DNA from: CAVROP01 sp050012175
GTDB taxonomy: Bacteria; Acidobacteriota; Terriglobia; UBA7540
Length of the DNA: 64,000 bases
Reading direction: 5' to 3'
NCBI GenBank assembly: GCA_050012175.1
Contig: JBEKHR010000014.1
Location: 61,147 to 125,146, forward strand
Positions 24,963 through 34,123 of the stretch are shown here, piece after piece; position 1 is the stretch's first letter; the number at the start of each line of letters is the position of its first letter. The notes beneath the pieces were generated by a model. That model did not search any database. It had not been told where the DNA came from and saw only the letters and a program-made list of their open reading frames with translations. A program made the position numbers and the translations under genes.

Positions 24963-26165
24963 ATGTTTGAACCTTTCCTACCAAAAGTCTTAGTGGTTGA
25001 CGATGACCCCGCTGTATGCGAGTTCTTAAAGCTAGCCATCGCGCCGATGGCTTCGGGAGTGAGTGTCGCCGATAACGCCGCGACCGCGCTGGAAGCCATT
25101 GAAAGAGGGAATTTCGACATCATTTTGTGTGACATCTGGATGCCTGGATGTTCCGGCATGGAGCTCTTGTCCCTGGCGCGGCAGTCGAAATGGGATGTGG
25201 GATTCATTCTGGACACCGGCCAAGTCCAAATCGAGCAAATCATCGAGGCCCTGCACCTGGGGGCGTCAGATTTCCTCTTAAAGCCCTTTACCATTGGGAC
25301 CTTGGAGCAGTCTATTGCACGAACCCTCCGTCTGCTCCAAATGGAGCGCGAATCACGCGCTTACCGCACCTCACTGGAAACCAGCATTGAGCGACGCACG
25401 CGGAGTTTGATGCAGGCCTTGCGTGAATTGGAGGAAAACTACCAAACCACACTGGAGGCTCTCGCCCATGCCCTGGACGCGCGCGAGCACGAAACCTACG
25501 CACATTCTCTGCGTGTACGTGCCTACACGCTCCATCTCGCCCGCCTGGTCAGTTACCCACCGGCACTCATGCCTCCACTCGCTCATGCCGCACTTTTGCA
25601 CGATATTGGCAAAATTGCGGTGGCGGACTCCATCCTGCTTAAACCAGGAAAGCTCACTGAAAAGGAATGGGTCCAAATGCGCCGGCATGTTTCGGCGGGA
25701 GAGGAAATATTAAACCGAATTCCCTTCCTCAGACCCTCCGCACCTGTCGTCCGGCATCATCACGAACGATACGACGGAAAGGGATACCCCAATGGGGTGG
25801 CCGAGGAGCAAATTCCGCTCGGAGCGCGCTTATTCTCGCTGGCTGATACGCTGGATGCCATGACCTCCGACCGGGCCTACAGGAAAGCAAGGGGGTTGCC
25901 AGAAGTTTATGCGGAGGTCTCCCGCGAGCGAGGCATGCAATTCGATCCGCAGATCGCAGACCTGTTCCTCAAAACGCCGCAGGGAGTGTGGCAGCAGATC
26001 CGCGATTCACTCGACGAACGATTGCCCTCCGGCAATGCAGTAACCCCCAAATCACTCGAGCCTTTGCTATCCATCCTGGATCCGAGGTGTGATCCCGCCC
26101 TCCCGCATGATCAGCCAAGCGGATTGCAAGTCAAGAACCATTGGCAACTCGGCCCGCGGCCTTAG
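24963..26165 (+). CDS. REC-HD-GYP response regulator, probable c-di-GMP phosphodiesterase
   Basis: The protein is about 400 aa. Its receiver (about 8-125) has VLVVDDDPA, an Asp in ILCDIWMPG and a Lys in LLKPFT. A coiled linker (about 125-170) is followed by an HD-GYP domain with HSLRV, LLHDIGKIAVA and HHERYDGKGYP. It is a paralogue of the protein at 17131-18366 with the same layout. The first ATG close to the receiver (24963) is chosen; ATG 24936 and TTG 24900 are alternatives. The C-terminal 50 residues after LLSILDPR are unstructured and could be partly spurious read-through. Confidence 0.92.
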   Translation: MFEPFLPKVLVVDDDPAVCEFLKLAIAPMASGVSVADNAATALEAIERGNFDIILCDIWMPGCSGMELLSLARQSKWDVGFILDTGQVQIEQIIEALHLGASDFLLKPFTIGTLEQSIARTLRLLQMERESRAYRTSLETSIERRTRSLMQALRELEENYQTTLEALAHALDAREHETYAHSLRVRAYTLHLARLVSYPPALMPPLAHAALLHDIGKIAVADSILLKPGKLTEKEWVQMRRHVSAGEEILNRIPFLRPSAPVVRHHHERYDGKGYPNGVAEEQIPLGARLFSLADTLDAMTSDRAYRKARGLPEVYAEVSRERGMQFDPQIADLFLKTPQGVWQQIRDSLDERLPSGNAVTPKSLEPLLSILDPRCDPALPHDQPSGLQVKNHWQLGPRP

Positions 26166-26417
26166 ACCCGGCGCACAAATCGCTTGATGCTTCCGTGGGG
26201 CCGCTGCCAGTGCTGCTGTTACTGCATGGGCACGGCCATTACGTACCCTCTTCGGCTGTCTGCAATTCTTGTTGCTTGTGCTTGGGGGGCTTGTGCTTGC
26301 GGCTTTCATGGCGCTGGGTCGGCGGAGGCGACCCGATCTCTCTGCGCGCTCGCCGTTTGACTTCCTTTGTGGCTCGGAAAGGCTTCTGCTCTCGTGGACT
26401 CATCCAGGACCACCCGG

Positions 26418-26707
26418 TAGTGTCCTGAGTCAGAAGTACGCTGACAAAGTCTTCCCGTTTCGGATAGCCGTACCGTAGCCCCGGCAGGGGTCCCGCAAGG
26501 CGGGATAGCCCAGGGCGCCAGCCCTGGGGGAAGGAGCCCTCACCCCGTCCCGCAGAGCGGGACACCCCTCTCCCGCGCGGGCGGGAGAGGGGACGGGGGA
26601 GAGGGAGGGTTCGCATACCCATCCCGCCCTGCGGGACCGTGGCTACCCTCTTTCGCCCCGACAAGTCGGGGCTGACTTCATCAACGAACCTCTGACTCGG
26701 GACACTA
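26418..26707. mobile_element. 290-bp non-autonomous element with IS630-type ends
   Basis: The ends are TAGTGTCCTGAGTCAGA (26418-26434) and TCTGACTCGGGACACTA (26691-26707), inverted copies with one mismatch in 17. The interior is a series of GC-rich hairpin sequences (GGGCGCCAGCCCTGG, CCTCTCCCGCGCGGGCGGGAGAGG type) with no open frame. It lies 27 bp from the selenocysteine tRNA. The tips share TAGTGTCC with the elements at 22581 and 63880. Confidence 0.65.
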
Positions 26708-26734
26708 GCTTACCCTAACCTTCGCCGATTAGAC

Positions 26735-26829
26735 TGGCGGAAGTGTGTCGGAATCGAACCGACCGGTCCACCATAGGCAGACCCGCAGGATTTGAAGTCC
26801 CGGACGGACACCAGCCCGCATGCACTTCC
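26735..26829 (-). tRNA. selC: tRNA-Sec (anticodon TCA, selenocysteine)
   Basis: The 95-nt minus-strand sequence starts GGAAGTG and ends CACTTCC-G-CCA, forming the acceptor stem with a genomically encoded CCA. The anticodon stem CGGGA/TCCTG closes the loop CTTCAAA, giving anticodon TCA at 26793-26795. A long variable arm (GGTCTGCC-TATG-GGTGGACC, 8 pairs with G-T wobbles) and a T arm GTCGG-TTCGATT-CCGAC follow. The overall length, TCA anticodon and long variable arm are characteristic of selenocysteine tRNA. It implies a UGA-recoding apparatus (SelA, SelB, SelD) elsewhere, none of which is in this window. Confidence 0.9.
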
Positions 26830-27296
26830 GTTATCATTATAGCTTACTGTGTGCGGCAGATTTGTTCAGTTATTCGTGGCGGAAAGAAGAAGCCCTCCGC
26901 TATCAGCTATCAGCCTTCAGTTACCACATTGGCGTGTTCCTGCTGATTGCTGAAGGCTGACGGCTCAAGGCCACACATTAAGAAGCCATCAGCTATCAGC
27001 CCTCAGCTTTCAGTTACAGCATCGGTATGTTCCGGCTGAGGGCCAAAAGCGAGGGCGGATAATCGGCGTCGTGTCCGCAAGAACGCGGGTCGTCATCCCG
27101 CCAGGCCCGATTCCCCGTCTTTTCCGCCCCGTTCTTGACGCGAAAGTTGGCCACGGCGACGAGTGCGCGCGTGCTGTGGAGGCTCGTGGCGTTCCAACCC
27201 AGTGAGCCTACGCGCCACGCCTGTGGTATTGCGAGCCTTACGCCGACGGCCCGCCACAAGGCTGGGACGAGATGGCCCGGAATAGTTGGAACGGCA
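26830..27296. repeat. intergenic region with CAGCTATCAGC-type repeats
   Basis: 26898-27030 holds tandem-like copies of TATCAGCTATCAGCC, TTCAGTTACC and GCTGAAGGCTGACGGC, the same class as at 35815-35978, 38634-38717 and 55046-55318. The remainder to 27296 has open frames on both strands without start signals or recognisable domains; it may be a decayed gene. Confidence 0.6.
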
Positions 27297-28058
27297 CTAG
27301 TGCGATGCGGGCTTGTCAAACTTCGCGTCATCGATGGGCACGTTATGTTTCACCTCGCTCAACTTGATGACGAAGGCGAAGTCCCCCATCGAAAAGTGCA
27401 TGACGAAGGGTAGTTTGATACCATCAACCTCGCGGTAGTCGCCCAAGGTTATGCCGAATGTGACCTTGCCGTTGGGCCCTTCGCCTTCCCTTTGTGCGCG
27501 CACCAGGAATCCCGAGTCGGCGTCGAAACACATCGTCTCCGCGCCTCCATCCGGGGGAGTCGCTTCGATCACGTAAGTGTCGTGGCCATTAACGCTTTCC
27601 TTTCCTTTAAGCGTCATTTTGGGGTAAAGCTCTTTGAGCTTGATCGCCCCATAGAAGTCGGCGTCGCGCTTCATCGCCGCCAGTTCAGGTCCGGTAATAT
27701 CTCGCAGGCCGCTTTGCGGGTTGTCCTCCCAGCCCACGGCGCCATTGAAACCCCGCCTGGCCTGGCCAAAGTTGGGAGCGTCGGTGACCATATACTGCTT
27801 GTTGGGAGCCTTCACATAGATTTCCTCGGCCGCCAGTCCGGGCATCTGATCCATCTCGAAGGTGCCTTTGGAAACCCGGCTGGTTAGCTTCTCGATGGCG
27901 GCTTTGCCTCCTATGGCTTTGACGTACTTATCGAGAATCTGGTCCACGGAGGGCAGGGCAGCTTGTGGGGTGGTCTGAGCCACGGCCGGTGTGAGCCCTG
28001 CCACGAGAGCGATCAGACATATCGGAAGAATTGTCCTCGGTTTCAGAATATTGTGCAT
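27297..28058 (-). CDS. secreted LolA/outer-membrane-lipoprotein-sorting-like protein
   Basis: This 253-aa protein has a signal peptide (about residues 1-28, ending PAVAQ). A segment typical of acidobacterial secreted proteins follows (VDQILDKYVKAIGGKAAIEK, then SRVSKGTFEM). The mature region is predicted beta-rich (LRDITGPELAAMKRD, KESVNGHDTYVIEATPP, GYREVDGIKLPF-like), consistent with a half-barrel LolA/LolB-like fold. It probably works in the periplasm, with a ligand that is not known. GGGAGGGAAA immediately before ATG 28058 fixes the start over 28097. No operon partner is evident. Confidence 0.75.
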   Translation of the reverse strand: MHNILKPRTILPICLIALVAGLTPAVAQTTPQAALPSVDQILDKYVKAIGGKAAIEKLTSRVSKGTFEMDQMPGLAAEEIYVKAPNKQYMVTDAPNFGQARRGFNGAVGWEDNPQSGLRDITGPELAAMKRDADFYGAIKLKELYPKMTLKGKESVNGHDTYVIEATPPDGGAETMCFDADSGFLVRAQREGEGPNGKVTFGITLGDYREVDGIKLPFVMHFSMGDFAFVIKLSEVKHNVPIDDAKFDKPASH

Positions 28059-28384
28059 TTTCCCTCCCTGAGTTTTGCCCGCGGGTGGCGATTTCATGCC
28101 GCTTTAACGCTGTCAAGTGATTATGAAGAGCGCCATGGGGCATACGGTTATTCCATGGATTACAGCGCGAAGGAGTCGGCGCTCACGGATTATCTCACAG
28201 CCTAAGGTCGAAAAGCGCGCGAATCGCGGACATGGAGCAGCAGGTAGCGTAGAGTCTCGCTCCCTGTGGTTAGGTGGACGGCACCGCTACTTCAAGTTAG
28301 TGGTGAAACTGTCAAGGCGCCCGGCCTTTTGGCCCTGTCCTTCTTGGGCACTGTGTCCTAAACTAAAGGGAAGTGGAGACTGAT

Positions 28385-30763
28385 ATGATGTCGGACAGCT
28401 TGGACTCCGAGAGACAACCTCCGCTGCACTGGTCTCAAATCTACTTGTCAGTGGCCCTGACGACGCTTGCCACGCTCCTGCTGGAACTCTCCCTCACTCG
28501 CATTTTTTCGGTGGTTTTCTTCTACCACTTCGCCTTTCTGGCGATCTCGATCGCCCTGTTCGGGCTCGGAGCCGGCGGTGTGTTTTCGTACGTGGTCGCC
28601 GGGTGGCGAGGCCATCTTTTCAGCCGGCTAGGATGGCTCAGCGCCATCAACAGCCTGCTTGTGGTCTTGATGCTAGCTTTGGTGTTGGCCAAGGATCGCG
28701 CCAACTTGCCACTGGCCCTGGTGTATTTCGTCGCTGCCCTGCCCTTCTTTCTGGCCGGGACGATTGTTTCTCTGGCCATTTCCGAGACTATCCAGAAGGT
28801 GGATCGGGTGTACTTCTTCGATCTGATGGGCGCGGCGGCTGGGTGTTTGGTGCTGGTTCCGCTGCTGAACCATCTGGGCGCGCCGAACACTGTGATCGTG
28901 GCGGCGGTACTGTTCGCTGCGGCGGCGGCCGTCTGGCATAGCATGGCGAGTTCCGTCTCAGGGCGCGCGACCTGCTTGGCACTGGCACTCGGGCTGATCG
29001 CGTTCCTTGTCTACAACACCACCCATAACCTGATCGACGTGACGTACGCCAAACAACATAAGCTTGAGAGCGAGAGCTTCGTTAAGTGGAACAGCTTTTC
29101 GCGCGTTGGGGTGACCACGCACGGATGCATCCTCATTGACGCGGATGCAGCCACGTGGATTGCGGGATATAATTTCGACCATCTTGCCACGCGCGACCGC
29201 CACGATCTTCTAACGGCTGGGCCAGGGCTGCCTTATGTACTGCGGCCCGGGGCGAAGACCTTGATCATCGGGCCAGGCGGCGGATACGATGTTGCGCGCT
29301 GCCTCGCCTCTGGCAGCAAAGACGTCACGGGTGTCGAGATCAACCCCATCATCGCCACCACCATCATGCGGGAGAAGTTCCTTGACTGGAGCCGAGGGAT
29401 TTACTTGCGTCCGGAAGTTCACATCGTTGTGGAAGACGGGCGAAGTTTCGTGCGCCGCAGCCACGAGAAGTACCAGGTGTTGCAGGCCACCTTGGTGGAC
29501 ACCTGGGCATCGACGGCGGCCGGCGCATTCGCGCTGGCAGAAAACAATCTCTACACCGTCGATGCGTTTCGCGACTACCTGGGCCACCTGACCAATGATG
29601 GGCTGATAGCCTTCACGCGATGGGCCTTCAATCCGCCGCGTGAATCGCTGCGGTTAGTGTCGCTGGCGATGGAGGCGCTGACCCAGATGGGCGAGCCGGA
29701 ACCGTGGCGGCACGTCATCGTGGCGCGCCAGGGACTTATAGACACGGTGCTGATCTCGCGCAAGCCCTTCTCGGAGGCCGACATGGCTCGCGCCCGCTCC
29801 GCCTTGGCTGCCGCCAACCTCTCGGCAGTTTACCTGCCTGGGGCCGTGGGCCATGGGCGCGGTTTCGAGTTCGCGGAGTTGCTTCGCAGCCCAGATGCGC
29901 TGGACTATGAGCGCAGCTATCCGTTCGACATCACCCCAGTGACTGACAACCGGCCGTTCTTCTTCTACACGGTCCAGCCGCGCGACATCTGGTTGTTCCT
30001 GACAACCGGATCGAACGAGGCGATGGACTTCTATATGAACAAGGCTGTGCCGTTGCTGTTCAGGCTGATGGGAATCAGCGTGGTAGCGACCCTTGTGATC
30101 CTGCTGCTGCCCCCGATAGTGCTGGGCACACGCCTGCCTCGCCAGAAGGGCTTGCTGGTGTTCCTCCTGTATTTTCTATTCATCGGCGCCGGCTACATTC
30201 TGATTGAGGTGGCGCTGATCCAGAAATTCGTTCTGTTCCTTGGCCACCCCACTTATGCCCTGACGGTTGTGATCTTCTCGATGCTGACCTCGAGTGGACT
30301 GGGCAGCTATTTCAGTCGGCGGGTGCTGAACCAGAGTGAGGTGCGCTGGGTGAAAGCCCTGGGCACGATCGCGATCCTGGTTGCGCTGCTGGGGATCATC
30401 GCCAGATCTGTGCTGCCCATAGGGGTAGGACTGCCGCTGTGGCTGAAGATTGCTATCACGGTCCTGATGATCTCTCCTGCTGGATTTGCCATGGGGATGC
30501 CTTTTCCTACCGGACTGAAGCGGCTGGAGGAGTGGCACAAGCCGTCGGTTCGGTGGGCGTGGGCGCTCAATGCCGCATCCAGCGTGCTGGGCTCAGTAGG
30601 AGCCTTGCTGTGCGCCATTTACCTCGGATTGATACAGACACTGTTCATCGGCGGCCTGCTCTATGTGGCGGCGCTGGTTATTGTCTTGCGCCTGGGGAGC
30701 CGGGCACGCGTCGAACAGGGCTCTGCGCCTCGTCAAGTTATCGCTACACAGGCGTGCGACTGA
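28385..30763 (+). CDS. membrane protein with spermidine-synthase-like methyltransferase-fold domain
   Basis: The protein is about 792 aa. Residues 1-215 contain six to seven transmembrane helices. A soluble domain at about 215-550 has a nucleotide-binding glycine loop (LIIGPGGGYDVARC) followed by VTGVEINP and DGRSFVRR, as in the spermidine/spermine synthase fold. A second membrane domain of about six to seven helices occupies 565-780. The large family with this layout is common in Acidobacteriota and deltaproteobacteria and is not known to make polyamines. The start is ATG 28385, with GGAG 6-8 nt upstream; GTG 28373 is an alternative. It is monocistronic. Confidence 0.85.
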   Translation: MMSDSLDSERQPPLHWSQIYLSVALTTLATLLLELSLTRIFSVVFFYHFAFLAISIALFGLGAGGVFSYVVAGWRGHLFSRLGWLSAINSLLVVLMLALVLAKDRANLPLALVYFVAALPFFLAGTIVSLAISETIQKVDRVYFFDLMGAAAGCLVLVPLLNHLGAPNTVIVAAVLFAAAAAVWHSMASSVSGRATCLALALGLIAFLVYNTTHNLIDVTYAKQHKLESESFVKWNSFSRVGVTTHGCILIDADAATWIAGYNFDHLATRDRHDLLTAGPGLPYVLRPGAKTLIIGPGGGYDVARCLASGSKDVTGVEINPIIATTIMREKFLDWSRGIYLRPEVHIVVEDGRSFVRRSHEKYQVLQATLVDTWASTAAGAFALAENNLYTVDAFRDYLGHLTNDGLIAFTRWAFNPPRESLRLVSLAMEALTQMGEPEPWRHVIVARQGLIDTVLISRKPFSEADMARARSALAAANLSAVYLPGAVGHGRGFEFAELLRSPDALDYERSYPFDITPVTDNRPFFFYTVQPRDIWLFLTTGSNEAMDFYMNKAVPLLFRLMGISVVATLVILLLPPIVLGTRLPRQKGLLVFLLYFLFIGAGYILIEVALIQKFVLFLGHPTYALTVVIFSMLTSSGLGSYFSRRVLNQSEVRWVKALGTIAILVALLGIIARSVLPIGVGLPLWLKIAITVLMISPAGFAMGMPFPTGLKRLEEWHKPSVRWAWALNAASSVLGSVGALLCAIYLGLIQTLFIGGLLYVAALVIVLRLGSRARVEQGSAPRQVIATQACD

Positions 30764-31052
30764 TTATCGCTCGGCTCCAAGGTTCCTAACCAGCCAGGCG
30801 GCTCTCCATCCTAAAAACGGCTTCGGGCAGGATTTGGTTTGCGACTGTGATGCCGCAGGGCACAGAAAATCCCGCCCAATAATGAAGACCCGAGTGCGAG
30901 AGCGACGGCTGGCCTGTTTTTTGTTACCAGATTTCTTTGATACTCGTGTCATTATTTCTGATGGCGGCAGGTAATTCGGGATGGCAGAATCCAGATTTCA
31001 GAGATACAAGCGCGTTTCCCGAATCCCGAACTCTGAATCCTGGTTTTTCCTC

Positions 31053-31081
31053 TTGACACGAGGCCCGAGCTGTGGTAGCCT
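31053..31081 (+). promoter_or_regulatory. promoter TTGACA-17-TAGCCT upstream of the epimerase gene
   Basis: TTGACA at 31053-31058 and TAGCCT at 31076-31081 are separated by exactly 17 bp. The ATG of the epimerase lies 55 bp downstream. A nearly identical promoter (TTGACACGAGG...TGGTAGCCTA) occurs at 43411-43439, which supports it as a conserved element. Confidence 0.6.
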
Positions 31082-31135
31082 ATGCGAGTTGTCGACATTC
31101 AGCACCCTGCCAAAAATCCTGGCAACGGAGGTAGC

Positions 31136-32077
31136 ATGGCAAGTTTTCTTGTGACCGGGGGCGCCGGGTTCATCGGCTCGGCGTTGGTCAATCGACTGGT
31201 TGAGCTGGGTCACTCGGTTCGAGTGGTGGATAATTTCAGCACCGGGTTTAGGCGAAATCTCGACCATTGTCTCGACCGCATCGAACTGGTTGAAGGTGAC
31301 CTGGCGGAGCTTTCGGTTTGCAAGGCCTCCGTGCAGGGAGTGGAATACGTGCTCCATCAAGCTGCAATTCCTTCGGTCCAGCGCTCCGTGGAAGACCCGA
31401 TCAGAAGCCATAATGCGAATGTCACTGCCACCCTGAACCTGCTGGTGGCGGCGCGGGACGCCCAAGTGAAGCGGTTCGTATTTGCCAGTTCCTCCTCCGT
31501 ATATGGTGACACGGAGACGTTACCGAAGGTAGAAACCATGCCCGAGAATCCCCTCTCCCCTTACGCTCTTACGAAACTTGCGGGCGAGAAGTACTGCGTC
31601 GTCTTCCATCGGATTTACGGCTTCCCGGCTGTTTCCCTTCGGTACTTCAACGTCTTCGGCCCACGTCAGGATCCCTGCTCCCCGTACTCGGCGGTTATTT
31701 CGCGCTTTGTCGAAGCGGCGCTTCGGGGCATTCGTCCCATCGTCTACGGCGATGGGGAACAGTCGCGCGACTTTACTTATGTGGATGACGTGGTTGAGGC
31801 CAACATGCTCGCTTGCCTAGCGGATGGCGTGGGTGGCATGGTCTTCAACGTCGGCACAGGCGAGCGACACACTCTCAACGACCTCCTCTCTTCTCTTTCC
31901 GCCATCGTGGGACACCAGTTGGAACCCGAGTACTCAAACGCCCGGCGGGGAGATGTACGCCATTCTCAAGCTGAGATTGAAAAGGCCCGGCGCTTCTTGA
32001 GGTTCGAACCAAGAGTGAGTTTCAAAGAGGGGCTGGAACGCACGGTGGATTGGTTCCGCAAGAGTGTGAAGCCGTAA
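31136..32077 (+). CDS. NAD-dependent nucleotide-sugar epimerase (UDP-glucose/GlcNAc 4-epimerase type)
   Basis: This 313-aa extended short-chain dehydrogenase starts with the Rossmann motif VTGGAGFIGSALV. It has the catalytic SSSSVYG region and YALTK (the YxxxK pair), and family motifs SLRYFNVFGPRQDP and GDGEQSRDFTYVDDVV. The latter are typical of UDP-hexose 4-epimerases and related enzymes that supply sugars for surface polysaccharide. GGAGGT lies just before ATG 31136; an in-frame ATG at 31082 overlaps the promoter and is rejected. Substrate specificity cannot be read from the sequence. No polysaccharide cluster is adjacent. Confidence 0.9.
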   Translation: MASFLVTGGAGFIGSALVNRLVELGHSVRVVDNFSTGFRRNLDHCLDRIELVEGDLAELSVCKASVQGVEYVLHQAAIPSVQRSVEDPIRSHNANVTATLNLLVAARDAQVKRFVFASSSSVYGDTETLPKVETMPENPLSPYALTKLAGEKYCVVFHRIYGFPAVSLRYFNVFGPRQDPCSPYSAVISRFVEAALRGIRPIVYGDGEQSRDFTYVDDVVEANMLACLADGVGGMVFNVGTGERHTLNDLLSSLSAIVGHQLEPEYSNARRGDVRHSQAEIEKARRFLRFEPRVSFKEGLERTVDWFRKSVKP

Positions 32078-32242
32078 CCCGGCCTGCAAACGATACGCTA
32101 TTTCACCTTCAGATTCCCAGGCTTGCCAAATAGAAAACGACACCTCAGTGAATCCGTCAACTCCCCTGCGCCTAACAATTCCTGAGGTCAAACGGTGAGT
32201 CTTGGCGCCTACAACAAGTGACAGGCTTCCGGACGCCGGGCG

Positions 32243-33637
32243 CTACGCCTGCGCCGGCTGGGATTTGGGTGTGAACGAGCAGCCCACACGCCTTTTCCCA
32301 TTCGGAAGTTGACGGCAGTAAATTCGATGCAAGGTTAGTTCAGCGTCGGGCAGGAATGGAACAGCTAGTCGAGCTGGAAAACTGTCCGGCAGGTCATAAT
32401 CGTCCGTCCGCAAGCAAACGCCCCCAAAGCTTAGGTCCAGAAGCCTTACGAACTTGCTCTTCTGCCCAAAACGAACTACGCCCAGCCCGCGCGCTCCTTG
32501 GAGCGGAATTCGTTCATACTTGCGCCGGTCATGGGCGTGATCTGAAGGTCGGATTCTCTCTCCTGCCAGGCCAACGCCCGGAGAAGAAGCGGACTGGGCA
32601 GGGCTACGCTGGTCGCCGCGGTCTGTCGCAGCCTCAGATTCCCCCACGAGTCCTTCGACTTCGGACGCAGAAGCCCGAGCTGTGACGACGGGCTCCTCTT
32701 GTAGACGAGCTGCCCTTTGTTTGCTTTCGTAAAGGTTCTTGTCCGCAGATTGGAACAAGTGTGTTGCATCCTCACCATCTTGAGGAAAAATGGCAATCCC
32801 ATAATCCATTCCAACCGGTGTGTTGGGAGCAAGGGGCTTGGCATATGTCTCGAACTTCCCCGCGATTCGTTCTGCCAACGCTTCGGCATTGGACTTCTCG
32901 GCTTGAGGAAGAAGGATGGCAAACTCATCGCCGCCAATCCTGCAAGAAATGTCAGAGCCGCGAATGGTTTCAAGGCTGGCACGAGCCACACTGCGCAGAA
33001 TCTCGTCTCCCGTAGCATGTCCGTAAGTGTCATTCGCAATCTTGAACCTGCGAAGGTCCAACAAGAGCAATGCGAACGAGGTCCCGTAACGACTGGAGCG
33101 ACTGATCTCCCGACCCAGGTGTTCTTCAAACATGCGGCGGTTCTTGAGGCCAGTAAGCGGGTCCGTGGCGGCGTTGTGACGCAACTTCTCAAGCTCTTCG
33201 TATTCCAACAAAATGGGTTTCCGCAGCAGGTGTAATTCGCCAAAGTAGTCCACCGCCGCTGTCCTCAGCGAGGATGGGCGGCCGAGTTTTTCCGTCAACT
33301 CGCTTCGGTGGGCTAAGATCTTTTCCCAATGGACGATGCTCTCCTTCTCGGTTACCTCCACGCTGGTAAGGCCCTTCAGGAGTGTCTGCAAGAATGCCCC
33401 TTGGGCGCCCGGGCCAAGCTGCCTCAAGTTGTCAACAATCAGTTCCAGCAAATACTCCGAGCTTCCCTCGAAGTCGATGGCCATAAGGGCTTCTTGATTC
33501 CGAACCTCTCCAGCCCTTGGCAAAGGTCTTTGGGAGCTCGCCGAGGTCTCCTTGTTGTCGTCTGACACCCTGTCTTCCACGGCTTCACCAGCGCACACAC
33601 CTGCCATGCTCACGATGCACTTCCCACCTTGAACCAT
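32243..33637 (-). CDS. diguanylate cyclase with C-terminal PilZ domain
   Basis: The protein is about 464 aa. A helical N-terminal part (about 55-155) leads to a GGDEF domain (about 157-320) with DPLTGLKNRRMF, LLDLRRFKIANDTYGH and an intact CRIGGDEFAILLP motif, so it should make c-di-GMP. The C-terminal PilZ-like domain (about 375-460) has RRKYERIPL and LDLSFGG, the RxxxR and D/NxSxxG signatures for c-di-GMP binding. Product-sensing could give feedback or output. Candidate starts are ATG 33637, GTG 33613 (best-spaced GGGAAG) and ATG 33607. Confidence 0.92.
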   Translation of the reverse strand: MVQGGKCIVSMAGVCAGEAVEDRVSDDNKETSASSQRPLPRAGEVRNQEALMAIDFEGSSEYLLELIVDNLRQLGPGAQGAFLQTLLKGLTSVEVTEKESIVHWEKILAHRSELTEKLGRPSSLRTAAVDYFGELHLLRKPILLEYEELEKLRHNAATDPLTGLKNRRMFEEHLGREISRSSRYGTSFALLLLDLRRFKIANDTYGHATGDEILRSVARASLETIRGSDISCRIGGDEFAILLPQAEKSNAEALAERIAGKFETYAKPLAPNTPVGMDYGIAIFPQDGEDATHLFQSADKNLYESKQRAARLQEEPVVTARASASEVEGLVGESEAATDRGDQRSPAQSASSPGVGLAGERIRPSDHAHDRRKYERIPLQGARGLGVVRFGQKSKFVRLLDLSFGGVCLRTDDYDLPDSFPARLAVPFLPDAELTLHRIYCRQLPNGKRRVGCSFTPKSQPAQA

Positions 33638-34123
33638 TGACTTCCAAGCTTGAATTCCAGTTGACTTATTCTGAGGCAGGAAATTCGCCAGACCATGACC
33701 ACTGGGCACGCCTTCTGCAACATTCGGGGTACAATTCAGATTAGGAATTGTTTAGAATGGTTGCAAGTGAAAAATGATGGGGTTACTCCAATCGACACAC
33801 TATGTTTACCAGAAGGTTAGCCCCACCTGGGGAGTCCCCGGCCCCCCAATCCGAGTAAACGGGAAAACCCAAGTCCGGCTTTCAGCCAACTCGAGCGAAA
33901 CGGTTCTGGCTTTGCCGGACGGCAACAAGAGAGCCTTTGATTCGGCTCTGTGACCTCCTGACGGGACCTCACCTTGATGATCCCCAAGGATCAGGCACTG
34001 CAAGGCGGCGAATTATTTCGAGTGCGCAGGCGAAACTTGCGGCGAGGGAGCATCGGGCCGCTGGTTACTCAAAATCACTTATAATATGTGCCTGCCCTGC
34101 ACTAAGAAAGGAAAGGAGAGCAA
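33638..34123. other. intergenic region, no supported gene
   Basis: About 480 bp lie between divergent genes. A minus-strand open frame at 33806-34003 ends VFPFTRIGGPGTPQVGLTFW and might be the tail of a decayed gene, but it has no upstream part. No match to a GEMM-type c-di-GMP riboswitch was seen ahead of the GGDEF gene. The sequence AAAGGAAAGGAGAGC before 34124 is the ribosome-binding site of the next gene. Confidence 0.4.

Noticed and set aside
27014..27413. Frames on both strands next to the LolA-like gene
   Set aside because: No start site or domain; possibly decayed coding DNA, but not supportable.
33806..34003. 65-aa minus-strand frame ending GGPGTPQVGLTFW
   Set aside because: Could be the tail of a lost gene, but no upstream part, ribosome-binding site or homology is visible.
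33638..34123. c-di-GMP riboswitch ahead of the GGDEF-PilZ gene
   Set aside because: The conserved GEMM core sequence is not present.
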